A stretch of DNA of 64,000 bases from Endomychus coccineus. Lineage: Eukaryota > Arthropoda > Insecta > Coleoptera > Endomychidae. Under the pieces are notes generated by a model. The model ran no database searches. It was given only the letters and a program-made list of their open reading frames with translations, and was not told the DNA's origin. A program made the translations under genes and the position numbers. Where the stretch lies: positions 5,766,001-5,830,000 of the forward strand of contig OY294070.1 of assembly GCA_958510875.1 (NCBI GenBank), read 5' to 3'. This document shows, piece after piece, positions 31,161 to 44,099 of this stretch. Numbering within the stretch: position 1 is the stretch's first letter; every line of letters starts with the position of its first letter.

Positions 31161-32330
31161 CAATTAATAACATAACAAAAGTTTCGAAAATAATTAAAAC
31201 ACTTTGTTCAACAGTATATCACGTGAATTGAACACCATATGTTTGGTGATAAAGTTATTTCGGTTCGATCACTACGAATGCGTTAAATAAAGCGTGATAA
31301 GCCAGATAATCGTTAGCGAAATTGAGAAATTACATTGCCACAATTATAAAACATGCTATCGTTGGATGTTAGACCGAATCGTTCATTTGAACCGGTTATG
31401 GTGACCCTAGAAAAAGATATTACACAGTTTTAATTCAGCTAACTGACCTTCCTTAATCATTCTTGTATCAATACCTGAGGAAGGAAGACCACACTTTACC
31501 AACCGGTAGTTTTAATACAGTTCAAACGAGTTTGGTTAATGTATTGAAAAATATAAACATTAACATTATAAAATAATAACACAGTATGTATAGTATCGGA
31601 AAGTCTTTAATCTGAATGTGAAAAATCAAAACTTATTTTAATTCTCAATATAATCTCCTGGTGGCCCGATAAACCTTATCTAGTACATATTAAAACTTTT
31701 TATTTTGTTAATAAAAATATTTATATAATTTTGTGTAATTGGAAAATATATCGGCAGACAAGCAGTAAAGGAGCGTTTAGCGATAGAAACTTTTATTTTT
31801 GTCAAGGACATTTATTATGTATTTTGTATTTTCTGTATACTGCTACTGGGAAACAAATAAACTTAGCATTATTATTAGAGAGGAGTTTGACAGTCTGAGC
31901 TCGTCTACTTCGCCTTTCTGGATACTTTCGTAGTAGAATGCCATTTAAAAATCTAGGTTGCCAAGAAACACGGGGAATGCTTGGCAGTTTATTTTGAGAG
32001 CAGACGTTGATCCTGTTTACTTGCGTTAGACTGAGAACGTATTTACGATTTCTTGAAAACTTAAACAATATGAATTCGTGTAAAGTTAAAAGTTAATATA
32101 CATCAGTGTGTCCGAGATAAGGATGTCTATCATGTAGATATCGGAGACTAATAGATACAGCTTTGGCTATATTGAGAAAAAGTTGCATAACCAACCAAGA
32201 ACCATCCGTGTGCGAGTATAAAATTGATAATATCTTTTTGATTTCCAAGTAAAACTGAAATTTTGATTTTTGATTTTATTTTTACTAGTGATAGGACTTT
32301 ACTAGTGATAGAACTATCGCTCAAAAATAC
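31161..32330. other. Intergenic, nothing firm
   Basis: AT-rich. The minus frame at 31802-32068 (88 codons, basic) has no recognisable motif and no flanking splice sites that would make it convincing. Confidence 0.35.
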
Positions 32331-32391
32331 GCTCTGAGAGGCTAGAGCAGCAGTTGAATCGAGACAGGGAACAGTCCTCGTCGAGTACTAC

Positions 32392-32640
32392 GTGATATGT
32401 GAGAATCGGTCGTGTTGCGGATACACAAAGACTGTTCGCTATAGCTTGCCCTGTTGGAATGTATCTAATATAAACAGCGGAATTGATAAAATAGTCAGAA
32501 TACAGTTAACAATGTTGACAGGATCCGATGAAACGCCGAAAAACTTACAAATTGTGAAAAATGTCGTTCTGATAGACAGCGACGAAAGCATAATTTGGAC
32601 TAAACTAACCGTTCCTTTAAGGTACATAAGATTTAATATT
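32392..32640 (+). CDS. Possible first coding exon of an unknown gene
   Basis: From ATG at about 32513 a frame reads MLTGSDETPKNLQIVKNVVL-IDSDESIIWTKLTVPLR and then meets AAG|GTACATAAG, a good donor. The preceding 150 bp are CpG-richer than the surroundings, as for a promoter/5' UTR. No downstream exon with matching phase was found. It may equally be decayed sequence. Confidence 0.3.
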
Positions 32641-32739
32641 TTATGTTTGTTACAACACCATCCGATGGTTGTGAGTGTTGCGAAATCTGTTAATTTTTTT
32701 TCGGTGTTTTTCATTCTACATTCTATGAAATTCTAAAAT

Positions 32740-34785
32740 GACATTGAATATGTTATTCTTCCATATGAATGGCCCTTCGGTTTCATACTTTTTTCCCATT
32801 TGACCAGAATTTGGACACACTGTATGAGCAAATCAATCTACATGCATGTTAAAAAAATTAACTCATCTGTAGGTTACTAACTTTTGGTTGGCACAATTTT
32901 TCGTTTTCTGATACTTCTGCGCGTCAAATATATGATGGATATATATTCACTAGCTTTCTAATAGCCAACGTAATAAATCAAAGCTAAATTCATTATTTTA
33001 AATTCCATTCAGTTAGAATTAAAACTCCGAACAAAGCTAAAGAACAAGAAATTGACACCATTACTAGATTATGTTATTCATTTAAATAATGATGTGAAAA
33101 GACTAGATTTGAATAATAAATTAGGAATAAAATTAGCTAAAAATAGATTAATTGAACACGTGACTTCCTTTACTTTCATTAGAAAAGTAGCTTTTTGCAA
33201 TTCAGTTACGAAGCCATCTTTTAGACGCAGATAGTTATTGCAAAAAATGGTCCATTATAATACAGAGTGCTAAAATGAGTTCATTTCAGCACTAGTGCTG
33301 AAATGAGTTAAGTAACATAAACACATATTGCTTTTGACTCACTTGGCAGCAAATTTGCTACTACAGCTTTTGCAACTTCTTCTTTTAAACACAAAATTAA
33401 GATATAAATATGGATTGAGAAGCTCTTATATCACGATTTTTGTATTATTATCTCCATAGAAGCAAATTAAAGTGGCTTTGATACTATCTAAATGTAAATG
33501 AAACAAATTAAATACAAAAAATCTTGTATAAAACTCGATGGGTCATTTTGTAGGAACATAATAACCGCTAATGAAAGAACTTATGTTACATTGAGATTTT
33601 ATCCAAATGATCATCTACCTCTACATAATGTATGTCACAACTTTATGACCTGCTTATTCACACTATAATAATATAACCTTGTTTAAACTAACACCTGCTG
33701 TCACATGAAGTATCAAAATTATTTACACTATACAACTTACTTCCATGCATCTCGGCTTGGAAGACTTTGTTGCCACAGAAGACAACACCATAACGAATTC
33801 TAGATTCTACATGGCATGGTTAACGACTAAAGCTGCTAGTGTTAACATTTAATTTCAAAATTCGAACAGCATGACAAAATTTATAGAGCTCTTTTGATAA
33901 TTTATCAATTCCCAAAAATTCTATTTCTCGATTTTAAAGATAATTTATTCACTTCTAGTTCCAACTGTTCATCCTTTTGTTTATAAGAAAATTGAAGGTT
34001 TATTTACTTTCATTTTTAGCTTATTATTGCAGAACCAATTTTGTAACAACTTGATTTACTTCAATGAAAAATCAAATAATTATCAACCCATCAGCAGTAG
34101 TTTTATGGAACTCCTTCAGGCAAAGTATCGTATTGTTATATTACATTTGTTGACGCTAGAGTCAGAAAGTACGGTGAATCGTATGGAAAAAAGAACGACG
34201 CTTTCATTTGCCATGTGTTTTGGCACCAAGTGTAAAAATTCAAATCGCCAATCGAATTTTGAACTTCAGTTTGGATCACTTTCACATGCATGCTAATAGG
34301 TCTCTACCTTTTTGGTGTCTCCTCAATGTGATACAGTGTGAAGTAGGTTCGATTTCTATACAAACCTTGAATCGTACGATCTGAAGTCTCGTCACGATAA
34401 TACATATTAAACTTAATGTGGGTTATTAGACACATCCTGCATAGACAATGCATTATACTTGTCCCACTAAAATTTTAATTGCAGTCAATCTGGGTAGCCT
34501 AAATAACTTTTCAAGTGGCCGATATGAGTGAATAGGCAATTCAATTCGTCTTTCATTGCCATGTTTCGTTAAGCGTGAGAGATAAAATTTATCGACAAAA
34601 CAGGTGTCCGCTAAAGAACATTGTATTGCAAACGACGTGTCCCGCATATTAAAAACTAAAAAAAAATGTTGCTGTATGGAAAATAAACGATCGAACAAAA
34701 CTTGTTACACGCTGTGCACTTTAAGAAAGAAAAGACTCACCAACGATTTCCCCAAGTTACGCGCCATCGTCGTCAAACCAGGTAT
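32740..34785. other. Intergenic, nothing recognised
   Basis: Includes small frames at 33052-33234 and 34027-34296 (plus) without known motifs. No repeat termini seen. Confidence 0.4.
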
Positions 34786-34910
34786 ATCTCATTTTTACAG
34801 TTGGCAACACATTACACAGTTGCCGATATAAATTGTAGATTTCTTAAATTGAATTGACAGTTCATAATTTGTTGTGACTCTAAATTTTGGTACATTAAAC
34901 TTATTAAACT
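34786..34910. repeat. Dispersed repeat with GTTGCCGATATAAA core, copy 2
   Basis: TTGGCAACACATTACACAG-TTGCCGATATAAATTGTAG matches 13585-13680 over about 100 bp. No flanking duplication identified. Confidence 0.5.
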
Positions 34911-35299
34911 GAAAAATGAATGTGTAAATATGTCTATTTGTTTATCTAGACAGGACATGGATCTTCGAAGATGGTACTGGTCAATTTATATCTATTTTTA
35001 GATTTTGTACCACGCATTAGTAGTGCCATCTAAGGTACGAATACTGATATAGTTACTCTATGAGTCGAGGTATGTAACTGTATTGTATATTCAGTGTCTC
35101 AGTGGTTACTGTCGTATCCAATATTGCAAATAAAGAAGTTATACTAGTTTTCAACACATTTTTCATTAAATCATTCGTTTATGGTCCTTCGAGCCGGACT
35201 GATATGATCATTTTGTGTATGGTCTCGATTTCTACAATATTATTCATACATGTACTGTCGGTCATTAGTGGCAAGATTCTAGCACTACAACTGTCATAA

Positions 35300-35880
35300 C
35301 GATGACCGTTGGTGGCCCTGTGTATATTATTGTAGGTACTTCATGCTGGTTGTACAACAGTCAAAGGGATGTCGATTATCATGGTGAAATGTATCAAAGC
35401 AACTTCCTAAATTGGCTTGATTTAAAACTTTTAGTGAATTTAGAAGAACCACCACCATCGTTGTGGAATGAAGAAACTACCAACAAGCAGCCCCAAGACA
35501 TGTGATATACAAGAATGGTTAAGTAGGGATAAGACAAGACGCAGAGCACTTCCGATAGAGTTATGTGACACTGAGGAGATCAAGAAACTAGATACGAAGA
35601 TGGTGGTAAACCTCTTCAGGGCATTAACCACCTACCCGGTCCCGACTGGGAGTTCAGTTTGTTCACCTCGGACACCCTGTGAACACTCTGGAGTGGGAAC
35701 CTATCCCGCTTACCTCTGAAGTCAGGTGAACACCCTCGAGAGATAACCTCTTTAGGAATCGTTCGCCTGAGAGAGAATGGTGAACACTCTCGGGCGAGAA
35801 CCGCCCCTTCAGCCTAGACATTAAGGAACCGCAATGCCTCCCCCCTTAATTAATAATAATAATAACAATAAAAGTGTTTG
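35300..35880 (+). pseudogene. DDE transposase remnant followed by LINE-like 3' end
   Basis: Two overlapping frames read DVDYHGEMYQSNFLNWLDLKLL and KKLPTSSPKTCDIQEWLS. This order (DYHxxM...F..WL..L...PTS....DI..WL) is that of an IS630/Tc1-type DDE transposase in insects; the second aspartate region has decayed to PPPSLWNEE. From about 35640 comes a different GC-rich sequence ending TTAATTAATAATAATAATAA, reminiscent of an I-type LINE 3' tail. Confidence 0.5.
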
Positions 35881-36139
35881 AGGCAGTAAAGTAATATTTA
35901 TTATTTTAATGTGCTTGTGGAATAGCCTCAAGAACAACAGCAATTTCAATGCTCACTGCTGCAAATTTAATACAAATAAATTATTGCTTTAAAGCTATAT
36001 GCTTCCTCTTCTGGAGTTTAATGTTTCATACTCAAATAGATATAGAACATTAAACTACAACTTAGTTATCAGTTTTATTTTTTTATATCGTGTAAAATAT
36101 ATACAAGATGCAACCGTAAAGAATCCTTTCAAAAATATT

Positions 36140-36245
36140 TTCATTGCAAATGACTCTTGACCCAGGTATGAATTATATATAAATATAAAATTGTGTTAGT
36201 GTAACCTATTTCCCGAGAATTTATATATAATATAAAATATTTTCA
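36140..36245. mobile_element. Penelope-like element terminal remnant
   Basis: CTTGACCCAGGTATGAATTA and, inverted, GTAACCTATTTCCCGAGAAT correspond to the two outer ends of the PLE palindromes at 41112 and 46463 with the interior deleted. Confidence 0.65.
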
Positions 36246-36416
36246 TTAAAATTTCATTTGGTTTGTGTTCTACTAACGAATGAATTCAATACCATAAGTG
36301 ATATGTTTTATTTGGTGCTTCAAAAGTAAGTGTGATTGGCCCATATAAAAGCTATTACAATTCAGACATAGCAGGTATTTTATTTTTTTATTTTAGTATT
36401 CAATGATAAGTTTGTT

Positions 36417-36770
36417 GTGTTGTCTGAAGGAAACTATTGGATCATGTTTGAAAAGGATATCACCTACTTTTTGTGGAATATAGGCGAAATATGTTTGAAG
36501 AATGAACTTTTTAGGATTACTATTTTTCGAATTAGTTTATATTTCAAGCTTAAGGTTAAAATAATTCGTACAAGCTCAATAACCTTGTCAAATCCTTGTA
36601 TGCTTAAGGTATTGAATGATTATTACATTAAAAATATTGTTTATTGCAATCATACCATAGACAAATATCACGGTAATTGTGACATTGATAACAATGAAAA
36701 TTACTGCTTAAATTGGACCATTAGATATACATTACAGAAATTAAATATACTTAATTTATTTACTCTATAG
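36417..36770 (+). other. Unassigned 117-codon open frame
   Basis: An uninterrupted frame beginning MLSEGNYWIMFEKDITYF in very AT-rich DNA. A TTTTATTTTAG precedes it at about 36395, so it could be an exon, but composition (I, N, L, Y, K) is what AT-rich DNA gives by chance. No domain recognised. Confidence 0.2.
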
Positions 36771-36779
36771 TCTGAAGGA

Positions 36780-38380
36780 TAATAATTCAATCAAAGTGAT
36801 GGGAAGAGCATTATGATGTAAACATATTAATTCGGGCATATATTCCATTGTACCAAAAATAGACAGACAATACACTTTGTGTTTATCTTCTATATAAGGT
36901 AATTAACTTGGTTGTTTACCACGTATTTTAGTTGACAACAATATGTATTTCTAAGACCTAATCCGTTGTTGCACAGATCTTGCCAAAAGCGAGTGTGAGT
37001 ATGGTTTGTGGGAACAGAGCTATTTAGTCACAACAGGCTGAGTACGGCCCCTCAGAAGAAAAACCCCGCCCCACCCTCACGAAGACAATCAATTACGCAA
37101 ATTTTTTTGAAATATTGTGATATTCTTATTTAGTAACGTTACCATATCTCTAAATTTTATAAGAACAGTTATTTCAAGTTGTTTTACGATGTTCCTATTT
37201 ATCGAACGTCTTGTTTGTAATTTTAGGGAATGTCTAAAACTCAAAGGAAAAGTCAAATGAATGAATGAGCTTTTTAATGTCTATTACATTATCAAAGCTC
37301 CGGTTAAAGAAATTTGTTTTGTTTATTCAAATGTCAATTATAATTTCATTTCCAACTAACATAAATTAGAATATATTTGATACTCATATATGTGTAAAAA
37401 TATTCGCAAAATATGAAAGGATGAATGGAAGGACCCAATTATCTGTGATCCTAGGGGCATATATTCTAAAGGCGTTTCTATGTGGAAAATAAAAAAAAAT
37501 ACAGTTATATGATTTTCCATAACCTGGAAACAATGAATAATTTCAAAAGGGGAAAAAACGCCCTGAAGATGGGGTAAATTCTACAGCTTGAGATGAGTTT
37601 GAAAGGCCTTTTTTTCGTTACAAATATGTTTCAAAATATGAAACATACATTGCTGATAGAACCCTTTGAATAACATTCAACCGAGTATTCAACTATTTAT
37701 TGTTGATTACTTATTGATAAACAATTTGTCATGTATTTTCAAATGTATCATTATGATTTAAAACGTTTTCAATGTTTTATTGACCTCTATTGCACATTTC
37801 CTAAATTGCATACTCATTTTTGAATGGATTAAAGCTTAACTCTGAACAAAGCTACAATAACATTAGTGCTACAATCAAATTGGTAAATTGCCAATACATT
37901 AATAAATCCTCAAATTATCAAAATTTGGGAAGTATGCCGAAATAAAAGGAGAATAACAATTGTCTCAATTTCAACTGGATTGGTGATAAACATGGCCTCA
38001 TTTCGTGTTATACTAAATTGACACTCAATCAGATAGATAAGCCCTGAATTGATTTGGAAATTATGACATAATAATCTAATTAATTCAGTTTATTGGCTAG
38101 AGATAGTCAGAAATTTCATAAAATTACTAAGGATTAAACTACAAACATGTCAGTTCGAAAGTTTGAATATTCACATGAAACCATGACAGTGGGTAAAAAT
38201 ATAAATTGACCTGAGTATTCATTTGTTCAAATCCAAAATAGTGAGTGTGACAGTGTATTTTTGTATGCATCGTCATATTCTGCATTCAATTTATGGTACG
38301 ATTCCCATTATTAGAGTGAAAAATTCCTGTAGTACCCACAAAGCTTTTGGGTATCTAGTAGATCATCAGATATTAGATGT
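36780..38380. other. Intergenic, nothing recognised
   Basis: AT-rich sequence with no gene, inverted repeat or tandem repeat that I can support. Confidence 0.4.
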
Positions 38381-40013
38381 GTGAGCCTGTGTTAAATCCA
38401 GCCTTACTTCGACTTGGCAACACTGCGCGCTTCTAACTTAAAGCTTCTCACACATATTTTACTTGAATAGGAAATGTAATACTGACTTCATTATAGGACA
38501 TATGACTCTAATTTAGTCAATTGTAAATAATAAGAACTGGCAATACTGATAGATTTTTACTTTATTTCGACTACATTGTTGCGTGAGAATAATTCAGCCT
38601 CTCTGTACAACGATGAAACTTTCGGTGTGCATTCCTGAAGATATGAGCTTTCATTTGATATTATATACAATAGGGCACCTACGAGATAGCATACTTAGAA
38701 AAAATAAAAACTGAGACTTCTCATGAATTTTTTATTTTTTTTTTCAATTTCTTCTTACGTAAGGACCCATTCATCCTCTCTGTGCAATAATGAAACATCT
38801 AGAGTATATTCCTCTTAATGTTCGCTCCAAGTTGATACTATACACAATACTTAGAAAAAATAAAAACTGAGACTTCTCATGGATTTCATTTTTTTTTTCA
38901 ATTTCTTTTTACGTAAGGACCCATTCAGCCTCTCTGTGCAATGATGAAACATCTAATGTACATTCCTGATGATGTTAGCTTCAATTTGATACTAAACACA
39001 ATATGGCACAAACGAGATAGCATACTTAGAAAAAATAAAAACTGAGACTTCTCATGGATTTTTAATTTTTGTTTATTTTCTTTTTGCGTAAGGACCCATT
39101 CAGCCTCTCTGTGCAATGATGAAACATATAGTGTACATTCCTGATGATGTTAGTTTCAATTTGATACTATACACAATACGGCACAAACGAGATAGCATAC
39201 TTAGAAAAAATAAAAACTGATACTTCTCATGAATTACATTTTTTTTTTCAATTTCTTTTTACGTAAGGACCCATTCAGCCTCTCTGTGTAATGATGAAAC
39301 ATATAGTGTACATTCCTGATGATGTTAGCTTCAATTTGATACTATACACAATACGGCACAAACGAGATAGCATACTTAGAAAAAATAAAAACTGATACTT
39401 CTCATGAATTACAATTTTTTTTTCAATTTCTTTTTACGTAAGGACCCATTCAGCCTCTCTGTGCAATGATGAAACATATAGTGTACATTCCTGATGATGT
39501 TAGTTTCAATTTGATACTATACACAATATGGCACAAACGAGATAGCATACTTAGAAAAAATAAAAACTGAGACTTCTCATTGATTTTAATTTTTTTTTCA
39601 TTTTCTTTTTGCGTAAGGACCCATTCAGCCTCTCTGTGCAATGATGAAACATATAGTGTACATTCCTGATGATGTTAGTTTCAATTTGATACTATACACA
39701 ATATCACACAAACAGGATAGCATACTTAGAAAAAATAAAAACTGAGACTTCTCATGGATTTTAATTTTTTTTCAATTTCTTTTTACGTAAAGACCCATTC
39801 AGCCTCTCTGTGCAATGATGAAACATCTAATGTACATTCCTGATGATGTTAGCTTCAATCTGATACTATACACAATATGGCACAAACGTCCTATGTCCTA
39901 TAATGAAGTCAGTATTACATTTCCTATTCATGTAAAATATGTGTGAGAAGCTTTAAGTTAGAAGCGCGCAGTGTTGCCAAGACGAAGTGAGGCTGGGTTT
40001 AACACAGGCTCAC
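38381..40013. mobile_element. TIR element filled with a 175-bp tandem repeat
   Basis: About 123-bp terminal inverted repeats (38381-38503 and 39891-40013) beginning GTGAGCCTGTGTTAAAT, with CTTGGCAACACTGCGCGCTT inside, are well matched. The interior consists of seven to eight direct repeats; the landmark ATTCAGCCTCTCTGTG starts at 38592, 38769, 38923, 39098, 39273, 39448, 39623 and 39797, so most units are 175 bp. Two open frames (38925-39116, 39450-39641, minus) come from the repeat and are not genes, since 175 is not a multiple of three. Confidence 0.88.
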
Positions 40014-41098
40014 TTCACACACATTTTAATGATAGTATTTGAGGAATTACATCTTACTTGTATGTAGTTATAACTCATTCTGTTTACATTTTGTTATATT
40101 GGAAGTAATTTGTTTTTTATTCTCATCTTATTATTCAATGCTACTTTCTGCAAAAGACTAGAAACACAAAGCATTGGTCTAGGCAATACTAGGCATCTGT
40201 ATTATCGACAAACTTGAGCCGGACCATTATTGATTGTCGTATTTAACCAAATAAAAACACTTACCGGGTAATATATTTCACACAGGAAAAACTTTTCGAG
40301 ATGCCTTTGGCTTCCACTTGGATTGTTAAACGTTAATACACTTTGTCAAATATTAGTAACACTATGCCCATTTTACCATTCAAGAAGAGATGGACAAAGC
40401 ATAAAATGGATGTTTAGTCGTTCTGAATCTGAAGAACTAACTCATTCCCAATAAGTACAGCTTCGACTAGCGACCAGTTAACTATTTTCATCAAGACTCG
40501 TCTGCCTTTATTTATATTGATGTAATACAAAAACTTCTTCTTGCTTATCAGTGTTTATAGTGAGTAGAGGGGTATGACTTTGTAAATGTGAACGCACAAC
40601 TCAATATAATATCAACACGAAGTCACGAACACACGTTTTAGTTTCGCTGTGTAGTACGCAGGACGCACATTTTCATCTCAATCTCAGTACTCACTGCATC
40701 AAGCACGACAAACATTGAGGATTGAGGACGGCTTGTGGTACATTTAACCTACACGGGATTGGGCGATAGGAAGGGAAGTGGGGATCCTAACACTATGTGG
40801 AAACATGCGAACCGTTTATATTTTATTTATATTAATATACTTATATTTATACACTGCAGATTACAACTGATCACGTATAGAGTGAGAAATTTGTAAAGTA
40901 GGAAAAAGCAATATTGGATATTTTAACAAATCTTTTGTGCGGATCTTGAAACTAATTCTGCCTCAAATGTTTCGGGCTTCGGGCGGTCATTTTTCTCTGT
41001 TCCTAGGCTTGGTAAGATCACACTCACAGAACTATATATAGTTCTGTGATAACTTTGACTGAAACTTTTGAAGGAATAGATACCTAAAGTCTGTTCAC
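40014..41098. other. Intergenic; possible promoter-like patch
   Basis: Around 40600-40750 there is a locally GC-richer stretch (ACGCAGGACGCACATTTTC) that could be a promoter or first exon, but no coding frame or splice pair was found. Confidence 0.3.
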
Positions 41099-41192
41099 TT
41101 TAAGTAGAAATAATAAGATTCTTGACCCAGTATGAATTATATATAAAAATTCTCGGGAAATAGGTCACATTAACACTTTGTTTTAAATATTC

Positions 41193-41234
41193 GTCTTTAC
41201 GTACGTTTCGGTCTCACGACCATCATCAGAAGAC
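41193..41234 (-). ncRNA. Hammerhead ribozyme motif (PLE copy 1, left)
   Basis: Helix I GTCTT/AAGAC, core CTGATGA, helix II GGTC-GTGA-GACC, GAAAC, two-bp helix III closed by GUAC, and cleavage triplet GUA. All invariant core positions are present. Confidence 0.82.
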
Positions 41235-43022
41235 TCACCATGTCTAAAAAGGGGTTTATTAAAACTAATTATAGCACAAGCGTCCAAATCGCACAATTTA
41301 ACTTCAATCAAAAGAGCCCACGCCGTCGAAACGAACAGAACTACGAATAATCGAAATTGTATCGTCAGTATTAAAGTATAAAAAAATTTTTTTTGTAGTA
41401 AGAATCCGCTATTCAGTAATATTATTAAAATATATGAGTGCATATTGATTGGTATGCTCACAACTGAGAAGAACGAAGTTATTTGTCAAGTATCTGCTTT
41501 CGAAGCCAAATGTGTAGGTTTTATGACTAGGTACTCAAGAAAGGTTTCAGATCTGTACTGGAAAATTACTATTACGAATTCTTCCTAAAAACATTTTCAA
41601 CAATTATAAAGACGTATGTAAGAATTTGCAAGAGATTATTTAATCAAATTAATATAAATATGACTTAGATTTTGTGTGTCTACCTCATGATTAACAGATT
41701 TGGGGTCCCGTTTTATGTGAATCATCTCCAGGATAGATCTTTTATAATAATTGGTTTCCTTAGTTAAGATATTAACATTTTTGTAATCAAATTGATGGTT
41801 ATAATCAAAGCAATGCTTAGCAAGGGCGGTGGAATTTTCTAAGTTGTTATTTCTTGTGCTATATTTATGGCCGTACATTCTTTTTATAAATATTGTTCAG
41901 AGATTCCAGTATAGGTTCCATCACAATCTAAACAATTCAATTTATACACTGTGTGGGTTTGTTTATCTTTGGGTATTAAAGGTTTTAGATTTGAGAAATA
42001 TTTCCCAACACAGTTAGTAGGTTTATGCGCAACATTTATATCATACTTTTTCAAACATTTTTTGATTTTCTCTGAGGTCTCCGGAATGTAAGGTAGAGTT
42101 ATAAAATTGTCTGTATTGCCTTTTATGTTATTTTTATACGACGAACCATTATAGATTTTGTTTATTCTTTCTTTAATGATAGGATTGAAAACAGTTTTTG
42201 GGTAGCCATTCAATTCTAGTGTATTACGAACAATTTTTAAATTTTTGGGCGGTCATCTGCGTGGGACAATTTTATCGCGCGATCTGTAAAGCTGTTTATG
42301 ACACTTTTTTTATAACAAGCTGGTGCAACGGAATTGAAGTGAAGATAACGTTGAGACCATACTTCTCTAGTAAACCAAGAGGTTTTTATTTTTCCATCTG
42401 CATCATGCCTAATGTTCATATCTAGGAAATTTATGTTATTGTTTAATTCTATTTCACAAGTGAATTGAAGTTTACAGTGGAAATTGTTAAATTTATCAAT
42501 TACATATTGAATTTTATCGTTGGGAACACACATAAGGCAATCGTCTACATATCGTTTAAAGAATACAGGCCGAAAATCTAATGAACTCATAACAGATTCC
42601 TCTAGGCACTCCATAACGAGGTTAGCAATGGTAGCTGAAATAGGAGATCCCATTGCTGTGCCGAATATTTGTCCAAAAAATTGCTCACCATACTGAAAGT
42701 ATGTTCATTCTAAACAAAATTTTACAGCATTTATAAATTCCGATTGATCTAAAGGTGTGTGGTTTTTAATCTCTGCCCAACGTTTTTTGATGCTATTCAA
42801 TGCCAAAACAACAGGTATATTTGTAAATAAAGAAACAACGTCCAAGGAAATCAGTTGATGGTTTACGGGTACGGATTGATTTTTTATAAATACGATACAA
42901 TTTCGATTATTCGTAGTTCTGTTCGTTTCGACGGCGTGGGCTCTTTTGATTGAAGTTAAATTGTGCGATTTGGACGCTTGTGCTATAATTAGTTTTAATA
43001 AACCCCTTTTTAGACATGGTGA

Positions 43023-43064
43023 GTCTTCTGATGATGGTCGTGAGACCGAAACGTACGTAAAGAC
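43023..43064 (+). ncRNA. Hammerhead ribozyme motif (PLE copy 1, right, inverted)
   Basis: Same layout as the left copy with intact CTGATGA, GAAAC and GUA triplet; orientation opposite to the element's ORF remnants. Confidence 0.82.
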
Positions 43065-43689
43065 GAATATTTAAAACAAAGTGTTAATGTGACCTATTTC
43101 CCGAGAATTTTTATATTTAAGTAGAAATGACGTCATGGATCAAGTTCAGCCATTGCTGTCAGGTTGAGCATGTTTTCAAAGTTTTTGAACACAGCTATAA
43201 CCATTTGATTTAGTAAACTGTCTTACAAACAAATTTAGGAGTTCTATACTTATATCAAATAAAACAAATCATTTGTAATTTTAAATGTAATACACAAATT
43301 GTTGTAGTGTTTACCAAATATGTGAAGGAAAATAGAGTACCTACTTACTGGTTCTGCTTACATCGAATCCTAATCCAATAGTACCATACTATTCTAGTAT
43401 TAAATGACGGAAAGACAGTGAATGGCAAAAGGAAGTAGGTATTTTTCAAAAGGTGCATCCCTGTGGCAAAAAGCTTTTTGAGTTTACTTACTTAGGGAAA
43501 TTGCTGAAGTGAATTGGTTGTAAAATAACTAAGTAGGGCATCGTTTTTACTTAAAATGTGAACAGAGTGTACATTAGAGTATGTAAACAAATGATTGCTG
43601 CGGAATGATGGATGAAATAACATAGTATATTTATCTATGTTTCGGTATTTACGTGGTATAATAGTAATTAGGCATGCCTTTAACGCACG

Positions 43690-44083
43690 AGTGCGCTACT
43701 GTTTCTTGGTCTCTGGTGTGTTGTGATGGATCTATGTTTCGTCCACGGCTACGAAACAACGCAAAAAGTCTTTCTTATCGCGCTTGAACATCGCCAAACA
43801 CTCCTTTGAAGTTGTCACACGATCGCGCTTGTTGTCAACAGAGAGCAAATGCGGCATCGAACTGACAGATAGCTTTCTCAGATTCAGCAATCTCGTGTAC
43901 TTTAACTCGCCGATCGTCCAATTATCGTACCATGGATCTTATCGACGATTTCTGGCGAAATCAATAAGCCACTTGTGAATCGTTCGAATCGATGGTGAAG
44001 AGTTCCCATAATGTAACAAGCGATTGTTTTGTTCCATGCAAGAAATAATGTTTAATCAGGACGCGAAATTCACTTTTTTCCAT
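43690..44083 (-). pseudogene. Mariner transposase N-terminal part, broken
   Basis: ATG at 44083 starts MEKSEFRVLIKHYFLHGTKQ, the mariner N-terminus. Downstream, across frameshifts, RRVKVHEIAESEKAI and the linker lead to a D-E-T-W region near 43740 with a stop (DET* by TGG-to-TAG). It overlaps and matches 30848-31160. Non-functional. Confidence 0.82.
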
Positions 44084-44099
44084 GTTTACAAAAATGTTC

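Larger units (their letters stand above)
41112..43115 (-). mobile_element. Penelope-like element, palindromic, 13-bp TSD
   Basis: Flanked by TTTAAGTAGAAAT (41099-41111 and 43116-43128). The minus strand carries RT (MGSPISATIANLVMECL, FKRYVDDCLMC) and GIY-YIG endonuclease parts (LNCLDCDGTYTGIS) between 42660 and 41636, disrupted near 42230 and 41880. The left end has the terminal region in the ORF orientation; the right end (about 42895-43115) is the same region inverted, so both ends look outward with the same sequence. The N-terminal RT part is missing at the junction. Confidence 0.9.

Noticed and set aside
32439..32714. 91-codon minus-strand frame at the putative first exon
   Set aside because: Contains no motif and overlaps the plus-strand frame that has a plausible donor; neither is strong.
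38925..39641. Two 63-codon minus-strand frames that are almost identical
   Set aside because: They are readings of the 175-bp tandem repeat; the unit is not a multiple of three, so no continuous protein is possible.
38381..40013. CRISPR-like array because of the regular 175-bp spacing
   Set aside because: Repeats are contiguous and have no unique spacers; the context is a eukaryotic TIR element.
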